This document shows, in pieces, positions 46,165 to 56,297 of a stretch of DNA of 64,000 nt. Made by a program: the position numbers and the translations under genes. How positions within the stretch are numbered: the first letter of the stretch is position 1; each line of letters opens with the position of its first letter. The stretch lies in NCBI RefSeq assembly GCF_947500995.1, contig NZ_CANMUA010000001.1, forward strand, positions 434,001 through 498,000. Reading direction: 5' to 3'. The notes under the pieces are model-generated. The model had not been told where the DNA came from and did no database searches. It was given only the letters and a program-made list of their open reading frames with translations. The DNA is from an uncultured Serinicoccus sp. Lineage in GTDB: Bacteria > Actinomycetota > Actinomycetes > Actinomycetales > Dermatophilaceae.

Positions 46165-47121
46165 ATGGGTTCGCCGGGCAGCAGCGCCATCCCCTCCCCC
46201 TACGTGGAGCTCGACCGTGACGACTGGGCCCGGCTGCGCGAGGAGCATCCCATGCAGCTCGACGCCGCCGACGTCGAGCGCCTGCGGGGCCTGGGTGAGC
46301 GCCTGGACCTGGCCGAGATCGAGCAGGTCTACCTGCCCATCAGCCGGCTGCTGTCCTTCTACGAGCGCGCCACCGGGCGGCTGCACCAGGTCACCAGCGA
46401 CTTCCTCGACGAGGGCCACGAGCGCACCCCCTTCGTCATCGGGGTGGCGGGGTCGGTGGCCGTGGGCAAGTCCACGACGGCGCGCATCCTCCAGGAGCTC
46501 ATCTCCCGGTGGGAGTCCCGGCCCCAGGTCGACCTGGTGACGACCGACGGGTTCCTCTTCCCCAACGACGTGCTGGCCCGCCGCAACCTCATGCCACGCA
46601 AGGGCTTCCCCGAGTCCTACGACCGCCGGGCCCTGCTGCGCTTCGTCAGCGAGGTCAAGGCCGGGAAGGCCGAGGTGACCGCGCCGGTCTACAGCCACCT
46701 CGTCTACGACATCGTGCCGGGTGAGCGGACCGTCGTCCGGCGCCCGGACGTCCTCATCGTGGAGGGGCTCAACGTCCTGCAGCCGCCGCGCTCGCACGAC
46801 AACGGCCGGGCCGGCCTGGCCGTGAGCGACTTCTTCGACTTCTCGGTCTACGTCGACGCGCACGCCGGGGACATCAAGCGGTGGTACGTCGAGCGCTTCC
46901 TCGAGCTGCGCCGGACCGCCTTCGCCGACCCCGACTCCCACTTCCACCGGTACGCCACGCTCTCCGACGACGCGGCCGTGGACATCGCCGAGAACATCTG
47001 GGACACCATCAACGCCCCCAACCTCGTCGACAACATCCTGCCGACCCGCAGCAGGGCCAGGCTGGTGCTGCTCAAGGGGGCCGACCACAGCGTCGACCGG
47101 GTCCGGCTGCGTCGTCTGTGA
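46165..47121 (+). CDS. coaA: Pantothenate kinase (type I)
   Basis: First step of coenzyme A synthesis. The 318-residue type I (CoaA) enzyme has the P-loop [12 protein letters not shown] (near 94-105), the TTDGFLFPN segment, the [12 protein letters not shown] loop and VEGLNVLQ. The ATG is at 46165, with no ribosome site but CAGAAT 6 bases upstream, so the message is probably leaderless. It is divergent from glmS and overlaps the next gene by GTGA. Activity is normally inhibited by CoA thioesters. Confidence 0.96.
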   Translation: MGSPGSSAIPSPYVELDRDDWARLREEHPMQLDAADVERLRGLGERLDLAEIEQVYLPISRLLSFYERATGRLHQVTSDFLDEGHERTPFVIGVAGSVAVGKSTTARILQELISRWESRPQVDLVTTDGFLFPNDVLARRNLMPRKGFPESYDRRALLRFVSEVKAGKAEVTAPVYSHLVYDIVPGERTVVRRPDVLIVEGLNVLQPPRSHDNGRAGLAVSDFFDFSVYVDAHAGDIKRWYVERFLELRRTAFADPDSHFHRYATLSDDAAVDIAENIWDTINAPNLVDNILPTRSRARLVLLKGADHSVDRVRLRRL

Positions 47122-48362
47122 CCTCCGCGCGCGAGCCCCGACCCACCGGTTTCGCCGGCTTCTGGACCGCCAGTACCCTCGGGTTCGTCGCCCTGTCGAC
47201 CGCCACCCTGGGTCTCGACGTCCTGGTGATCCGCGACCTGGGCGCCGACGAGGTCGAGGTGGGCGTGGTCCGGGCGGCGCAGTTCGCCCCCTACCTGCTG
47301 GTGGGGCTCCTCGCCGGTGCGCTGGTGGACCGCTGGAGGCGCCGACCGACCCTGGTCGTCGCGCACCTCGCCCAGGGTGCGGTCCTGCTGCTGCTCGCGC
47401 TCCTGTGGTGGCTGGACGTCCTGACGGTATGGCGCGTGGTCGCCCTCGTCCTGGTGGCCGGGACCTTCGCCGTCTTCGGTGCCGCCGCGGAGCAGTCCGT
47501 GCTGCCCGACCTCGTGCCCCACCACGCCCTGGTCCTCGCCAACGCCCGGCTCGGCCAGTCCATGACCGTCGCGCAGTCGGCCGGTCCACCGGCGGCGGGT
47601 GCGCTGGTCGCCGCGCTCGGCGCCGGGTCGGCCCTGCTCCTCGGCGGTGCGGCCAGGGTGGCCGCGGGCGTGATCGTCGGCCGCATCCCCCTCCTGGAGT
47701 CCCCGCCGGAGCCGGCACCACGCCGCGCGATCGGGCGGGAGATCCGCACCGGCCTGCGCTTCGTCTACGGCCACCGCACCCTGGCCCCGCTCGCGGTCTC
47801 GACCCACCTGTGGTTCCTGGCCAACAGCGTCGCGGTCACCGTGCTCGGGCTGTTCGCCCTGCGGGCCCTGGACCTCGGCGCCGTCGGCTACGGCTTCGTG
47901 CTGGCCGCGGCGGGGGTCGGTGGCCTCGCCGGGGCCCTCCTCGCCCCGGCGGTCGGCGCCCGGATCGGCGAGGGTGACGCGATGATCGTGGGGCGGCTGC
48001 TCTGCACCCTGGCCTGGGTCCTCGCGCTGCTCACCCCGGGGGACCGCGGTGCGGTCGCCGCACTCGTGGTGCTGGGCGCGGCGCAGGCCCTCTACGGGTT
48101 CGCGATGGGGCTCGAGGACCCCAACGAGATGGGCTACTGGCAGGCCCTGACGCCCCGCGAGCTCCTCGGGCGGGTGAACGCCTCGCGGCGCACGGTGAAC
48201 CGGTCGGTCGCCGTCGCCGGGGCGCTGCTGGGAGGCCTGCTCGCCGCCGGACTCGGCCACCGCGGTGCGCTCGCCCTGGCGGCCCTCGTCTTCCTCGGCG
48301 CCGCGGTCGTCGCGATCCTGTCCCCGTTCCGGGGCGCCCGGGTCGGCGACGCACCCGCCTGA
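47118..48362 (+). CDS. MFS transporter
   Basis: A 414-residue major facilitator with about 12 predicted helices and the family loop between helices two and three ([13 protein letters not shown], near 67-79). A large part of the sequence resembles the enterobactin exporter/macrolide efflux branch (MFS_3), but the substrate is unknown. The GTG start overlaps the coaA stop as GTGA, so it is co-transcribed with it, perhaps only by position. Confidence 0.88.
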   Translation: MTSAREPRPTGFAGFWTASTLGFVALSTATLGLDVLVIRDLGADEVEVGVVRAAQFAPYLLVGLLAGALVDRWRRRPTLVVAHLAQGAVLLLLALLWWLDVLTVWRVVALVLVAGTFAVFGAAAEQSVLPDLVPHHALVLANARLGQSMTVAQSAGPPAAGALVAALGAGSALLLGGAARVAAGVIVGRIPLLESPPEPAPRRAIGREIRTGLRFVYGHRTLAPLAVSTHLWFLANSVAVTVLGLFALRALDLGAVGYGFVLAAAGVGGLAGALLAPAVGARIGEGDAMIVGRLLCTLAWVLALLTPGDRGAVAALVVLGAAQALYGFAMGLEDPNEMGYWQALTPRELLGRVNASRRTVNRSVAVAGALLGGLLAAGLGHRGALALAALVFLGAAVVAILSPFRGARVGDAPA

Positions 48363-48426
48363 CCTCGCGGACCCGGGTCCCACGACGGGTGGTCGTCGGA
48401 TCGAGCGGGTATGCCGCGTGGTCGGC

Positions 48427-48432
48427 TACGAT
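48427..48432 (+). promoter_or_regulatory. Possible -10 box for the cell-wall-binding gene
   Basis: TACGAT about 50 bases upstream of the ATG at 48482. No clear -35 seen. Confidence 0.35.
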
Positions 48433-48481
48433 CCGCCGCGGGGGGACGACGAGCGGCCCTCCGCCGAGAGGAGAGCCCCTC

Positions 48482-49546
48482 ATGCCTGCTGCGCACCGTC
48501 GCGCCCTGCTCGCACTGTCCCTGGTGGCCCTGCTGGGCGCCACCCCGGCGGTCGCGGCCCCCGACCCGGAGGACGCCGTCGTGGTGGACCGGCTCGCGGG
48601 GGGTGACCGGTTCGCCACCGCCGCGCTCATCGCCGCGCAGCTCGCCCAGGGCACGGACACGGTCTTCCTGGCCAACGGGCAGGACTACGCCCAGGGGGCC
48701 GACGCCGTGGCGGCCGGGGCCACCGCGGCCAGCGGCGTCTTCCCCGACCTCGTCTCGGGTGGTCCGAGCGGACCGGCCCCCGTCCTGCTCGTGCGGGGCA
48801 TCGGCATCCCCGAGGCCACCCGGGCAGCCCTGCAGGAGCTGGCCCCGACGCAGGCGGTCATCCTCGGCGGACCCGCCGTCATCCTCCCGACCGTCGACGA
48901 GGAGCTCCTCGAGATGGGGATCCAGCCGGTGCGCGCCTTCGGGCGCAACCGCTACGGCACCGCGGCCGTCCTGGCCGCGACCTTCGGGCCGGGTGTCGAC
49001 ACCGTCTTCGTCGCCTCGGGCGAGGCGATCTTCCACAAGCCCCCCGTCCCGCCGATGATGCCCGACGCCCTGGCCGCGTCGGCGCGGGCCGGTGCGGAGG
49101 GCGCCCCCGTGCTCCTCACCCGGCACGGCGAGCTGCCGCTGGAGACCCGCGCGGTGCTGGAGGCCCTCGCCCCCGGCTCCATCACGATCGTGGGCGGTGA
49201 GAACGGCGTCTCCCGACGCGTGGCCCTCGAGCTCGAGGCGATCGCCCCCGTCACCCGCATCAAGGGCAGCACGAGGTACGAGACGGCCGCCGCGCTCTTC
49301 GAGGGGCAGGGGACCGGGGTGCCGGCCTACCTCGCCTCGGGAGAGGGCTTCGCCGACTCGCTCTCGGTCTCGGCGCTGGCGGCGACCCAGCAGGCCCCGC
49401 TGCTGCTCTCGCGACGGTATGAGGTGCCCCCGGTCACCGAGCAGGCCCTGCTCGACGCCGGGCCGACGAGCGTGCACCTCGTGGGCGGACCCACGGCCCT
49501 CGACGACGCCGTCCTCACCGACGTCCGGGCCCTGCTCGGTCCGTGA
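48482..49546 (+). CDS. Secreted protein with three cell-wall-binding repeats (CWB2)
   Basis: The 354-residue product has a Sec signal peptide (residues 1-25, basic HRR then LLALSLVALLGA and AVA-A cleavage site). The rest is three repeats of the type 2 cell-wall-binding fold (PF04122), each opening with a near-identical motif: RLAGGDRFATAA (near 38), RAFGRNRYGTAA (near 150) and RIKGSTRYETAA (near 260). There is no separate catalytic domain, so it may coat or anchor at the envelope. ATG 48482 has GAGGAGAG upstream. Confidence 0.88.
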   Translation: MPAAHRRALLALSLVALLGATPAVAAPDPEDAVVVDRLAGGDRFATAALIAAQLAQGTDTVFLANGQDYAQGADAVAAGATAASGVFPDLVSGGPSGPAPVLLVRGIGIPEATRAALQELAPTQAVILGGPAVILPTVDEELLEMGIQPVRAFGRNRYGTAAVLAATFGPGVDTVFVASGEAIFHKPPVPPMMPDALAASARAGAEGAPVLLTRHGELPLETRAVLEALAPGSITIVGGENGVSRRVALELEAIAPVTRIKGSTRYETAAALFEGQGTGVPAYLASGEGFADSLSVSALAATQQAPLLLSRRYEVPPVTEQALLDAGPTSVHLVGGPTALDDAVLTDVRALLGP

Positions 49547-49559
49547 CGCGGGGCTCGGC

Positions 49560-50381
49560 TCAGTCCATCCGGGCGTAGCGGGCGCGGGCGAGGCTGTAGA
49601 CCCCGTAGAGCGCCAGCCCGACGGCGACGGCCAGCAGCAGCGCGGTGCCCAGGGGCTGCTGGGCGAGCGTCTTGAGCGCGTCGTCCATGCCCTGGGCCTC
49701 CTGCGGGTCGGCCTGCCACGCGGCGAGCCCGAAGAGCCCACCGACGACGAGGAGCGCGACGCCCTTGGCGGTGTAGCCCACGGTGCCGGCGACCGTCACC
49801 CCCGTCCCGAGGCTGCCGCCACCGGTGGCGGCGAGGTCCTCCAGGAACTTCTGGCTCAGACCCTTGTAGACGTGGTAGCCCGCGACCCCGAGGACGCCGA
49901 GCGCGACGGCCCCGACGATCAGCCGACCACCGGGCACCTCCATGAGGCGCTGGGTCAGGTCGGCGCTGGACTCCCCGCCTCCCGAGCTGCCGCCCCCGGT
50001 CGCGAAGCGCACCGAGATCACCCCGAGGACGGCATACAGGACCCCCTTGCCGACCGCCTTGACCCGGTCACCGAGCTCACCGCCCGCGACCGTCCCCTCG
50101 AGGACCTGGAAGAGGGCCAGGGCGAGGAAGCCCACCACGCAGAACCACAGCAGCACCGGCCCGGCCGGCGCCTCCCGCACGGTCGCCATGGCACCACTGG
50201 TGTCGGCCTCGCCGCCACCACCGAGGGCCACCCGACCGGCGATCCACCCCAGCGCCAGGTGGATGAGACCGCTCGCCGCGAAGCCGACCCGGGCGAGCGT
50301 CTCCAGCCATGGATGGTCCGCGACCTGGCGCGCGCGGCGGGAACCCTCGTCCACGATGTCGTTGCTCACGCCGGCGAGCAT
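49560..50381 (-). CDS. DUF1206 membrane protein
   Basis: A 273-residue membrane protein with three related pairs of helices (about 28-105, 108-195, 205-270), each pair having a GxxxxGLxHLxxG or similar pattern, which is the triplicated DUF1206 layout of actinobacteria. Function is unknown. ATG 50381 has GGGGGTG 7 bases upstream, but that ribosome site lies inside the terminator stem of the upstream gene; GTG 50369 is an alternative start. Convergent with the cell-wall-binding gene. Confidence 0.85.
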   Translation of the reverse strand: MLAGVSNDIVDEGSRRARQVADHPWLETLARVGFAASGLIHLALGWIAGRVALGGGGEADTSGAMATVREAPAGPVLLWFCVVGFLALALFQVLEGTVAGGELGDRVKAVGKGVLYAVLGVISVRFATGGGSSGGGESSADLTQRLMEVPGGRLIVGAVALGVLGVAGYHVYKGLSQKFLEDLAATGGGSLGTGVTVAGTVGYTAKGVALLVVGGLFGLAAWQADPQEAQGMDDALKTLAQQPLGTALLLAVAVGLALYGVYSLARARYARMD

Positions 50382-50420
50382 GACAGCACCCCCGTCGCGG
50401 CGCGAGCGGGGGTGCTGTCA
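50381..50420. terminator. Terminator hairpin after the transglycosylase-like gene
   Basis: A perfect 14-bp stem (50381-50394 and 50407-50420) with a 12-base loop. It lies 3' of the minus-strand gene at 50453 and touches the start of the DUF1206 gene. Confidence 0.8.
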
Positions 50421-50452
50421 GGAGGTGCCGGTGGCCGGCGAGCCTGCGGGTC

Positions 50453-51403
50453 TCAGTACCAGTTCACGGCCTGGGAGTGGGCCCACGCGGCGCACGGCGA
50501 GCCGTAGCGGCCGGAGATGTAGCCCAGGCCCCACTCGATCTGGGTCGCCGGGTTGGTCTGCCAGTCGGCGCCGGCGGTGGCCATCTTGCTGCCGGGCAGC
50601 GACTGCGGGATGCCGTAGGCACCCGAGCTGGCGTTCATGGCCGTGTGGTTCCAGCCCGACTCCTTCTGCCACAGCGAGTCCAGGCAGCCCCACTGGTCCA
50701 TGCCCCAGCCGTAGCTGCCGAGCATCGACTGCGCGATGCCCCGGGCGTCACCGCTGTAGACCGGGGCGGGCTCCGGCTCCGGCTGCGGCTGCGGCTCGGG
50801 CTGCGCCTGCGCCTGCGGCTCGGGCTGGGCGGCACGCTCCTGGCTACGGGAGGCGGCCTGCTCCTGCTCGGCGCGCTCGGCGGCGGCCCGCTCGGCGGCC
50901 GCGGCCTCGGCGGCGGCCTGTTCGGCGGCCGCGGCCTCGGCGGCAGCCTGCTCCGCGGCGGCCTTCTCGGCGGCCTCGCGGGCGGCCTTCTCCGCCGCGG
51001 CGCGCTTCTCCTCGGCCCGCTCCTGCGAGATGCGCTCGGCCTGGTCCTGGACCGTCTGCAGGCTCTCGTCACGCACGCCGGTGGACACCCCGAGGGCGGC
51101 CGCCTGGTCCTCGCGCATCTGCTTCATCTGCGCGAACATGCCGGTGGACTCCTCCGCCGCGGTGTCGCTCAGCGCGGCGACCGCGTCCGCGGCGACCGTC
51201 GGCGAGAACTGCCCGACCGACGCGCGCAGCGTCTCCTGCGAGTCCGCGGACTGCGAGGTGCCGGCGCCGGCCGTGGCGGCGTAGGTCGCCAGGCCGAGCG
51301 AACCGGCGGCGATGGATGCGGTGACGGCGATGGCCGCCGGGCTCATCCGTCGGCCGCGCTTGTCGCGGGCCTGCTGGTCGTCGGTCAGGGGGGCATGGGG
51401 CAT
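50453..51403 (-). CDS. Secreted transglycosylase-like protein with Ala/Glu coiled coil
   Basis: The 316-residue product has an N-terminal membrane or signal segment (about 20-45, after RGRR), a long Ala/Glu/Arg-rich helix (about 100-190) that looks like a coiled coil, a Pro/Gln/Glu-rich linker (about 195-215) and a C-terminal lysozyme-like domain (about 220-316) with a probable catalytic Glu in WQKESGWN and two Cys. The domain is that of actinobacterial aggregation-promoting or Rpf-like lytic transglycosylases. ATG 51403 has GAGGAAG upstream. Likely remodels peptidoglycan. Confidence 0.85.
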   Translation of the reverse strand: MPHAPLTDDQQARDKRGRRMSPAAIAVTASIAAGSLGLATYAATAGAGTSQSADSQETLRASVGQFSPTVAADAVAALSDTAAEESTGMFAQMKQMREDQAAALGVSTGVRDESLQTVQDQAERISQERAEEKRAAAEKAAREAAEKAAAEQAAAEAAAAEQAAAEAAAAERAAAERAEQEQAASRSQERAAQPEPQAQAQPEPQPQPEPEPAPVYSGDARGIAQSMLGSYGWGMDQWGCLDSLWQKESGWNHTAMNASSGAYGIPQSLPGSKMATAGADWQTNPATQIEWGLGYISGRYGSPCAAWAHSQAVNWY

Positions 51404-51577
51404 GGGCACAACTTCCTCGGTCGGGTTGGCGCCGTCGCTGTCGCAGGGATGCAGGGGGCCCGGCAGAGGGATCATGGACGATCGGGGGCCGGACGGCGTT
51501 ACCAAAACGTGATGTACCCCTCTACCGTGCCGGTTCGAGGGGGTCGCGTCAAACCCTGGTGCGCAGACGTGGCGAAG

Positions 51578-51604
51578 GTCACACCGGCCTGTGGCCGGTG
51601 TGAC
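51578..51604. terminator. Terminator hairpin after phoH
   Basis: A perfect 12-bp stem GTCACACCGGCC/GGCCGGTGTGAC with loop TGT, 30 bases beyond the phoH stop on the minus strand. No T tract. Confidence 0.75.
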
Positions 51605-51634
51605 TGCCGTGGTGACTACGCTACGCCGCGTGCG

Positions 51635-53008
51635 TCACAGGAGCGCGTCCGGCCCCTCCAGCATCTCGGTCACCAGGGCGGCGATCGGGCTGCGCTCGCT
51701 GCGGTGCAGCGTGATGTGGGCGAAGAGCGGGTGACCCTTGAGCGCCTCGATCACGGCGGCCACCCCGTCGTGCCGACCGACGCGCAGGTTGTCGCGCTGC
51801 GCCACGTCGTGGGTGAGGACGACCCGGGAGCTTTGGCCGATGCGGGACAGGACCGTGAGCAGGACGTTGCGCTCCAGGCTCTGCGCCTCGTCCACGATGA
51901 CGAACGCGTCGTGCAGGGACCGGCCACGGATGTGGGTGAGCGGGAGCACCTCGAGCATGTCGCGGTCGAGGATCTCCTCCACCACCTCCTTGGAGACCAC
52001 GGCCCCCAGGGTGTCGAACACCGCCTGCGCCCAGGGCCCCATCTTGTCGTTCTCGCTGCCGGGGAGGTAGCCCAGCTCCTGCCCCCCCACGGCGTAGAGC
52101 GGGCGGAAGACGATGACCTTCCGGTGCTGGCGACGCTCCATCACCGCCTCGAGCCCGGCGCACAGGGCCAGGGCGCTCTTGCCCGTGCCGGCGCGGCCGC
52201 CGAGGCTGATGATGCCCACGTCGGGGTCGAGCAGCAGGTCCAGCGCGATGCGCTGCTCCGCGGACCGTCCGTGCAGCCCGAAGGCGTCACGGTCGCCGCG
52301 CACCAGCTTGACCGAACGGTCCGGGGTGACGCGGCCGAGGGCGCTGCCCGAGGCCCCCAGGATCGTCAGGCCGGTGTGGATGCGCAGGTCCGCCGCCTCG
52401 GGGTGCTGCAGCCGGCCGCCGTCGTAGAGCTGGCGCATCTGCTCGTCGTCGACCTCGATCTCGGCCATGCCGGTCCACCCGCTGTCGACGGCCAGCTCCG
52501 CGCGGTACTCCTGGGCGTCCAGCCCGACGGCCGAGGCCTTCACCCGCATCGGCAGGTCCTTGCTCACCACGGTGACGTCCTGCCCCTCGGCGGACAGGTT
52601 GGCCGCCACGGCGAGGATGCGCGAGTCGTTGTCCCCCAACCGGAAGCCGGCCGGCAGGGCCGCGGGGTCGGTGTGGTTGAGCTCGACCCGCAGGCTCCCC
52701 CCGGCCTGCCCGACCGGCACCGCCTCGCTCAGGGTGCCGTGGGCCACCCGGAGGTCGTCGAGCATGCGCAGCGCCTGCCGGGCGAAGTAGCCCAGCTCCG
52801 GGTGGTGCCGCTTGCCCTCCAGCTCGGTGATGACCACCACCGGGACCACGACCTCGTGCTCGGCGAAGCGCAGCAGCGCGCGCGGGTCGGACAGCAGCAC
52901 CGAGGTGTCGAGGACGTAGGTCTTGCGACCCACCTCGGGCAGGGCGTCGAAGGGGGTGACGTTGGTGTCGAGGACGTCGACGGTGGGCGTGCCGGGGCGC
53001 TGGCTCAT
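51635..53008 (-). CDS. PIN-domain/PhoH-like ATPase
   Basis: A 457-residue protein of the PhoH2 type: an N-terminal PIN ribonuclease domain (about 28-165; [12 protein letters not shown] with catalytic Asp, then the NDSRILAVA and [10 protein letters not shown] segments) fused to a PhoH/RecD-like ATPase (about 235-457) with Walker [13 protein letters not shown] and Walker [12 protein letters not shown]. The family is linked to RNA unwinding and cleavage. The ATG at 53008 has GAAGGAG upstream. A terminator follows. Confidence 0.92.
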   Translation of the reverse strand: MSQRPGTPTVDVLDTNVTPFDALPEVGRKTYVLDTSVLLSDPRALLRFAEHEVVVPVVVITELEGKRHHPELGYFARQALRMLDDLRVAHGTLSEAVPVGQAGGSLRVELNHTDPAALPAGFRLGDNDSRILAVAANLSAEGQDVTVVSKDLPMRVKASAVGLDAQEYRAELAVDSGWTGMAEIEVDDEQMRQLYDGGRLQHPEAADLRIHTGLTILGASGSALGRVTPDRSVKLVRGDRDAFGLHGRSAEQRIALDLLLDPDVGIISLGGRAGTGKSALALCAGLEAVMERRQHRKVIVFRPLYAVGGQELGYLPGSENDKMGPWAQAVFDTLGAVVSKEVVEEILDRDMLEVLPLTHIRGRSLHDAFVIVDEAQSLERNVLLTVLSRIGQSSRVVLTHDVAQRDNLRVGRHDGVAAVIEALKGHPLFAHITLHRSERSPIAALVTEMLEGPDALL

Positions 53009-53226
53009 GCGGGCTCCTTCGGCGACGCGCGCCGGTCGGCAGCGCGTCGGCGGCGATGGGCGGTCCGGGACCGGGCCACGCCACGGCGTGGGCCGGAACC
53101 GGCCCTCCGCCTGAGCCAGAGCTCCATGTGGTGGGCCTCCCGAGAGGCGGGGCGGGAGTGCCCCGCGTCTGCTCCGACGGTATGCCGCGCCCCGCCCGGC
53201 GGGCGCACGTGCGCGCGGCGTGTCGC

Positions 53227-53991
53227 TCAGCCGCCGAAGCGCCGCTCGCGCTCGGCGTAGGCGCGCAGCGCCCGGAGGAAGTCGACCTTGCGGAAGTCGG
53301 GCCAGAAGGCCTCGCAGAAGTAGAACTCGCTGTGCGCGCTCTGCCACAGCAGGAAACCGCCGAGCCGCTGCTCGCCGGACGTGCGGATCACCAGGTCGGG
53401 GTCCGGCAGGCCACGGGTGTAGAGGTGGCCGGCGATGTCCTCGACGGTCACCGTGTCGGCGAGCTCCTCCAGGGTGGTGCCGGACTCCGCCGCGTCCCGC
53501 AGCAGCGACCGCACGGCGTCGGCGATCTCGCGCCGGCCCCCGTAGCCGATCGCCACGTTGACGAGCATCCCGTCCACCGCCCCGGTGCTCCGGGCGGCCC
53601 CGGTCAGCCGGTCCGCGGTCGCGGCGGGCAGGAGGTCCAGAGCGCCGACCACCCGGACCGGCCAGCGGCCCGTCAGGGCGAGCTGCTCTACGACCCCCTC
53701 GATGATGGCGAGCAGCGGCCCCAGCTCCTGGGTCGGTCGGTTGAGGTTGTCCGTGGACAGCAGCCAGAGCGTGACCACCTCGACCCCGGCCTCCTCGCAC
53801 CACCCGAGGAAGGGGGCGATGTTCTCGGCACCCGCGCGGTGGCCGTCGGCGGTCTCGGCGCCCCGGAGCCTCGCCCACCGCCGGTTGCCGTCCAGCATCA
53901 CCCCGATGTGCCGCGGGAGCCGCTCGCTGGGCAGGTGCCGGCGCAGCGAGGAGTTGTAGGCCCGGTAGACCAGGTCCCTCGGCGTCGGCAT
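53227..53991 (-). CDS. Z-prenyl (isoprenyl) diphosphate synthase
   Basis: A 254-residue cis-prenyltransferase of the UppS family. The catalytic Asp34 lies in [14 protein letters not shown], followed by the [17 protein letters not shown] and the [16 protein letters not shown] segments. Order next to trhA and mca matches Rv1086 of M. tuberculosis, which makes the short Z,E-farnesyl diphosphate, so a short-chain product is possible. ATG 53991 has TAGGTT 6 bases upstream. Confidence 0.93.
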   Translation of the reverse strand: MPTPRDLVYRAYNSSLRRHLPSERLPRHIGVMLDGNRRWARLRGAETADGHRAGAENIAPFLGWCEEAGVEVVTLWLLSTDNLNRPTQELGPLLAIIEGVVEQLALTGRWPVRVVGALDLLPAATADRLTGAARSTGAVDGMLVNVAIGYGGRREIADAVRSLLRDAAESGTTLEELADTVTVEDIAGHLYTRGLPDPDLVIRTSGEQRLGGFLLWQSAHSEFYFCEAFWPDFRKVDFLRALRAYAERERRFGG

Positions 53992-53997
53992 GCGCCC

Positions 53998-54003
53998 AAC
54001 CTA
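53998..54003 (-). promoter_or_regulatory. Leaderless-type -10 box for the Z-prenyl transferase
   Basis: TAGGTT on the minus strand, 6 bases before the ATG. Confidence 0.55.
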
Positions 54004-54062
54004 CCCGCAGCCCCTGAGCACCGTCTGCACCCGGCCGAGGGTCGGACGGGGGCCCGCCCCGC

Positions 54063-54098
54063 AACCTACGGTTTCGTAACCTACGGTTGCGTAGGTTA
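54063..54098. promoter_or_regulatory. Operator-like repeats in the trhA promoter
   Basis: AACCTACGGTT occurs twice (54063-54073, 54078-54088), 15 bases apart. The second copy is half of a perfect 9-bp inverted repeat TAACCTACG-gttg-CGTAGGTTA (54077-54085 and 54090-54098). The right half touches the -10 box of trhA. This is the shape of a TetR-type operator; such CCTACG/CGTAGG sites are known near lipid genes in actinobacteria (my recollection). Confidence 0.7.
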
Positions 54099-54102
54099 GC
54101 CT
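54097..54102 (+). promoter_or_regulatory. Leaderless-type -10 box for trhA
   Basis: TAGCCT ends 6 bases before ATG 54109 and overlaps the operator-like inverted repeat. Confidence 0.55.
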
Positions 54103-54108
54103 GGGCGC

Positions 54109-54810
54109 ATGTCCTCCCCCCCGACCCGGAGCCCCGCCACCGGCCCGCTGGGCTCGGTCGTCGACCACGTCAAGCCGCACCTGCGCGGGTGGCTGCACCT
54201 GGGGATGGTCCCGGTCGCGCTGGCCGCCGGCGCGGTGCTCGTCGCCGTGGCGCCGACGCCCGCCGCCGGGGCGGCCGCGCTCGTCTTCGCGATCACCGGG
54301 GTCCTGCTGTTCGGGACCTCCGCGCTCTACCACCGCGGACGCTGGAGCCCCCGCACGGCGCAGATCCTCAAGCGCTGGGACCACGCCAACATCTTCCTCA
54401 TCATCGCGGGCACCTACACCCCCTTCGCGGTGGTGCTGCTGCCCCCCGCGCAGGGACGGGTCCTGCTGTGGGTGGTGTGGTCCGGCGCGATCGCCGGGGT
54501 GCTCTTCCGGGTGTTCTGGCTCGGCGCCCCACGCTGGCTCTACACCGGCGTCTACATCGCGCTGGGGTGGGTGGCCGTCTTCTACCTCGTCCCCATGTGG
54601 CGCAGCGGCGGCCCGCTCGTCGTCGCCCTCATCGCCCTCGGTGGCCTGTGCTACACCCTGGGTGCCGTCGTCTACGGGCTGCGCCGGCCGGACCCCTCGC
54701 CCAGGTGGTTCGGCTTCCACGAGGTGTTCCACGCCTTCACCGTCGCGGCCTTCGCCGCGCACTGGACGGCGGCCTACCTCAGCCTCACCGCCCTCGCCCC
54801 CGCGTCCTGA
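54109..54810 (+). CDS. trhA: Hemolysin III / TrhA family membrane protein (PAQR-like)
   Basis: A 233-residue protein with seven predicted helices and the family metal-site residues: Ser-x-x-x-His in GTSALYHRG (near residue 65) and the late His pair in [10 protein letters not shown] (near 205). Members of this family affect membrane lipid balance; despite the name it is not a toxin. ATG 54109 has TAGCCT 6 bases upstream and no ribosome site. Located in the conserved neighbourhood mca, trhA, Z-prenyl transferase (Rv1082-Rv1086). Confidence 0.9.
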   Translation: MSSPPTRSPATGPLGSVVDHVKPHLRGWLHLGMVPVALAAGAVLVAVAPTPAAGAAALVFAITGVLLFGTSALYHRGRWSPRTAQILKRWDHANIFLIIAGTYTPFAVVLLPPAQGRVLLWVVWSGAIAGVLFRVFWLGAPRWLYTGVYIALGWVAVFYLVPMWRSGGPLVVALIALGGLCYTLGAVVYGLRRPDPSPRWFGFHEVFHAFTVAAFAAHWTAAYLSLTALAPAS

Positions 54811-54859
54811 GCCTCCAGGCGCCCGGTGCCGCGGCCGGCGGCCACCACGGGAGCCGAGG

Positions 54860-55111
54860 TCAGCCGATCGGGTCCTCGTCGGCGCGCGCCCCGTCGGGCT
54901 GCCCGCCCTCGTGGCGCTCGGTGGGGGCGCCGTCCTGCTCCGCCGGGCGCCGGGCCTCATGCTCCTGCTGCAGCCGGACGTCCTCCGCGCGGCGCATCCG
55001 GCGCAGCCGGCGCGTGAGGTCGCGCCCGAGGAACCACAGGGCCAGGCACAGGCCGAAGAGGACGAGGAAGCCCCCCAGCCCCGCCGTGATCTGGACGCCG
55101 GTCTCGTTCAC
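54860..55111 (-). CDS. Small single-pass membrane protein after mca
   Basis: An 83-residue protein with one N-terminal helix (about residues 9-30, [22 protein letters not shown]) and an Arg-rich then Glu/Asp-rich cytoplasmic tail ([12 protein letters not shown] onward). The GTG start overlaps the mca stop by four bases (GTGA), so it is translated with mca. The same place in M. tuberculosis holds Rv1083, a protein of similar size. Function unknown. Confidence 0.8.
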   Translation of the reverse strand: MNETGVQITAGLGGFLVLFGLCLALWFLGRDLTRRLRRMRRAEDVRLQQEHEARRPAEQDGAPTERHEGGQPDGARADEDPIG

Positions 55112-56169
55112 TGCTCGTGCCCCTCCTCACGGCGCACGTCGTCCACCCCGTCACCGTCCGCGTCGCCGTCGATGTCGTCGTCGCCGGGCACCTCGTCCAG
55201 CGGCGGCAGCGGCGGGTCGCCGCGGTGCACCAGCGTCAGGGAGCCGTCCGGGTCGCGGTCGTGCACCTGGAGGCACAGCCCGTCCACCTCGGCGACCGGG
55301 CGGTCGCGCAGACCGCCGAAGAGGTCCTCCTCGGGGAGCTCGACGGCCACCAGGGAGCGCGCGAGCTCGTAGTCCTCCGTGGGCCAGACCCGCTGCTGGA
55401 TCTCCAGGGGCACCCGGAACCACGGCCCGTCGGGGTCCACCTGCGTCGCGTGCGCGCGCAGGGCGTCGTCGCGCACCGAGAACTGCTCGCCGCACGGCAC
55501 CCGCGTGGTGAGGACGCGCCGCGGCCGGCTGCCCAGGTGCTTGCGCCAGTCCGCGAAGGGGGGCTCGTGGCCGGCCTCGACCATCGCCTCGTCCAGGCGG
55601 ATCATGCGCTGCGGGTCCCAGCCGCTGTAGTAGACCTTGAGGGGCTGCCAGGGCTGCCCCGCGTGCGGGTACGCCTCGGGGTCGCCGGCCGCCTCGAAGG
55701 CCGCCATGGTCACGGTGTGGGTCATGATGTGGTCGGGGTGGGGGTAACCGCCGTTCTCGTCGTACGTCGTGAGGACGTGCGGGCGGAACTCCCGGATGAC
55801 GCGCACCAGCGCCTCGGTCGTCACCTCGAGCGGCTCCAGGGCGAAGCAGCCCTCCGGCAGCGGCGGCAGGGGGTCCCCCTCGGGAAGACCGCTGTCGACG
55901 AAGCCGAGCCAGGTGTGGCTGACCCCGAGGATCTGAGCGGCGCGGGCCATCTCGTCCCGGCGCACCTGGCTGATGTCCCGCACGATGTGCGGGTCGTCCT
56001 TGAGCTTCTCGTTCAGGACGTCCCCCCGCTCGCCGCCCGTGCACGAGACCACGCGCACGTCGACCCCCTGCGAGACGTAGTGGGCCACCGTGGCGGCGCC
56101 CTTGCTCGACTCGTCGTCGGGGTGGGCGTGCACGGCCATGAGGCGCAGGCCCGATCCGCTCGTGGGCAT
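55108..56169 (-). CDS. mca: Mycothiol S-conjugate amidase
   Basis: Cleaves mycothiol conjugates of toxins to GlcN-Ins and mercapturates, which are exported. The 353-residue protein has the zinc site of the family: AHPDDE (His16, Asp19) and the HPDH motif near 147, plus [11 protein letters not shown] near 44-54. MshB is shorter and differs near this loop, and the synteny (Rv1082) supports Mca. The last 30 residues are a very acidic tail ([12 protein letters not shown]). The start ATG has GGAAAGGACC upstream. Confidence 0.93.
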   Translation of the reverse strand: MPTSGSGLRLMAVHAHPDDESSKGAATVAHYVSQGVDVRVVSCTGGERGDVLNEKLKDDPHIVRDISQVRRDEMARAAQILGVSHTWLGFVDSGLPEGDPLPPLPEGCFALEPLEVTTEALVRVIREFRPHVLTTYDENGGYPHPDHIMTHTVTMAAFEAAGDPEAYPHAGQPWQPLKVYYSGWDPQRMIRLDEAMVEAGHEPPFADWRKHLGSRPRRVLTTRVPCGEQFSVRDDALRAHATQVDPDGPWFRVPLEIQQRVWPTEDYELARSLVAVELPEEDLFGGLRDRPVAEVDGLCLQVHDRDPDGSLTLVHRGDPPLPPLDEVPGDDDIDGDADGDGVDDVRREEGHEQ

Positions 56170-56297
56170 GGCGGTCCTTTCCGCGTCAGGTCAGTCCAGG
56201 GCCGACGTCACGGTCGACCCCGGGGTGACGGACAATGGTGGTCGTGCCGCCGATCGGCACCGTCTCATCCTCTCACCACCCGGGAAGGCAGCCGCAC

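Noticed and set aside
43007-46540. A 1177-codon plus-strand frame opposite nnr, acpS and glmS
   Set aside because: All three minus-strand genes have conserved motifs and proper starts; the frame has none.
51404-51577. A c-di-AMP (ydaO) riboswitch before the transglycosylase-like gene, as seen ahead of rpf genes elsewhere
   Set aside because: I could not find the conserved core elements or pairing; nothing else readable in this stretch.
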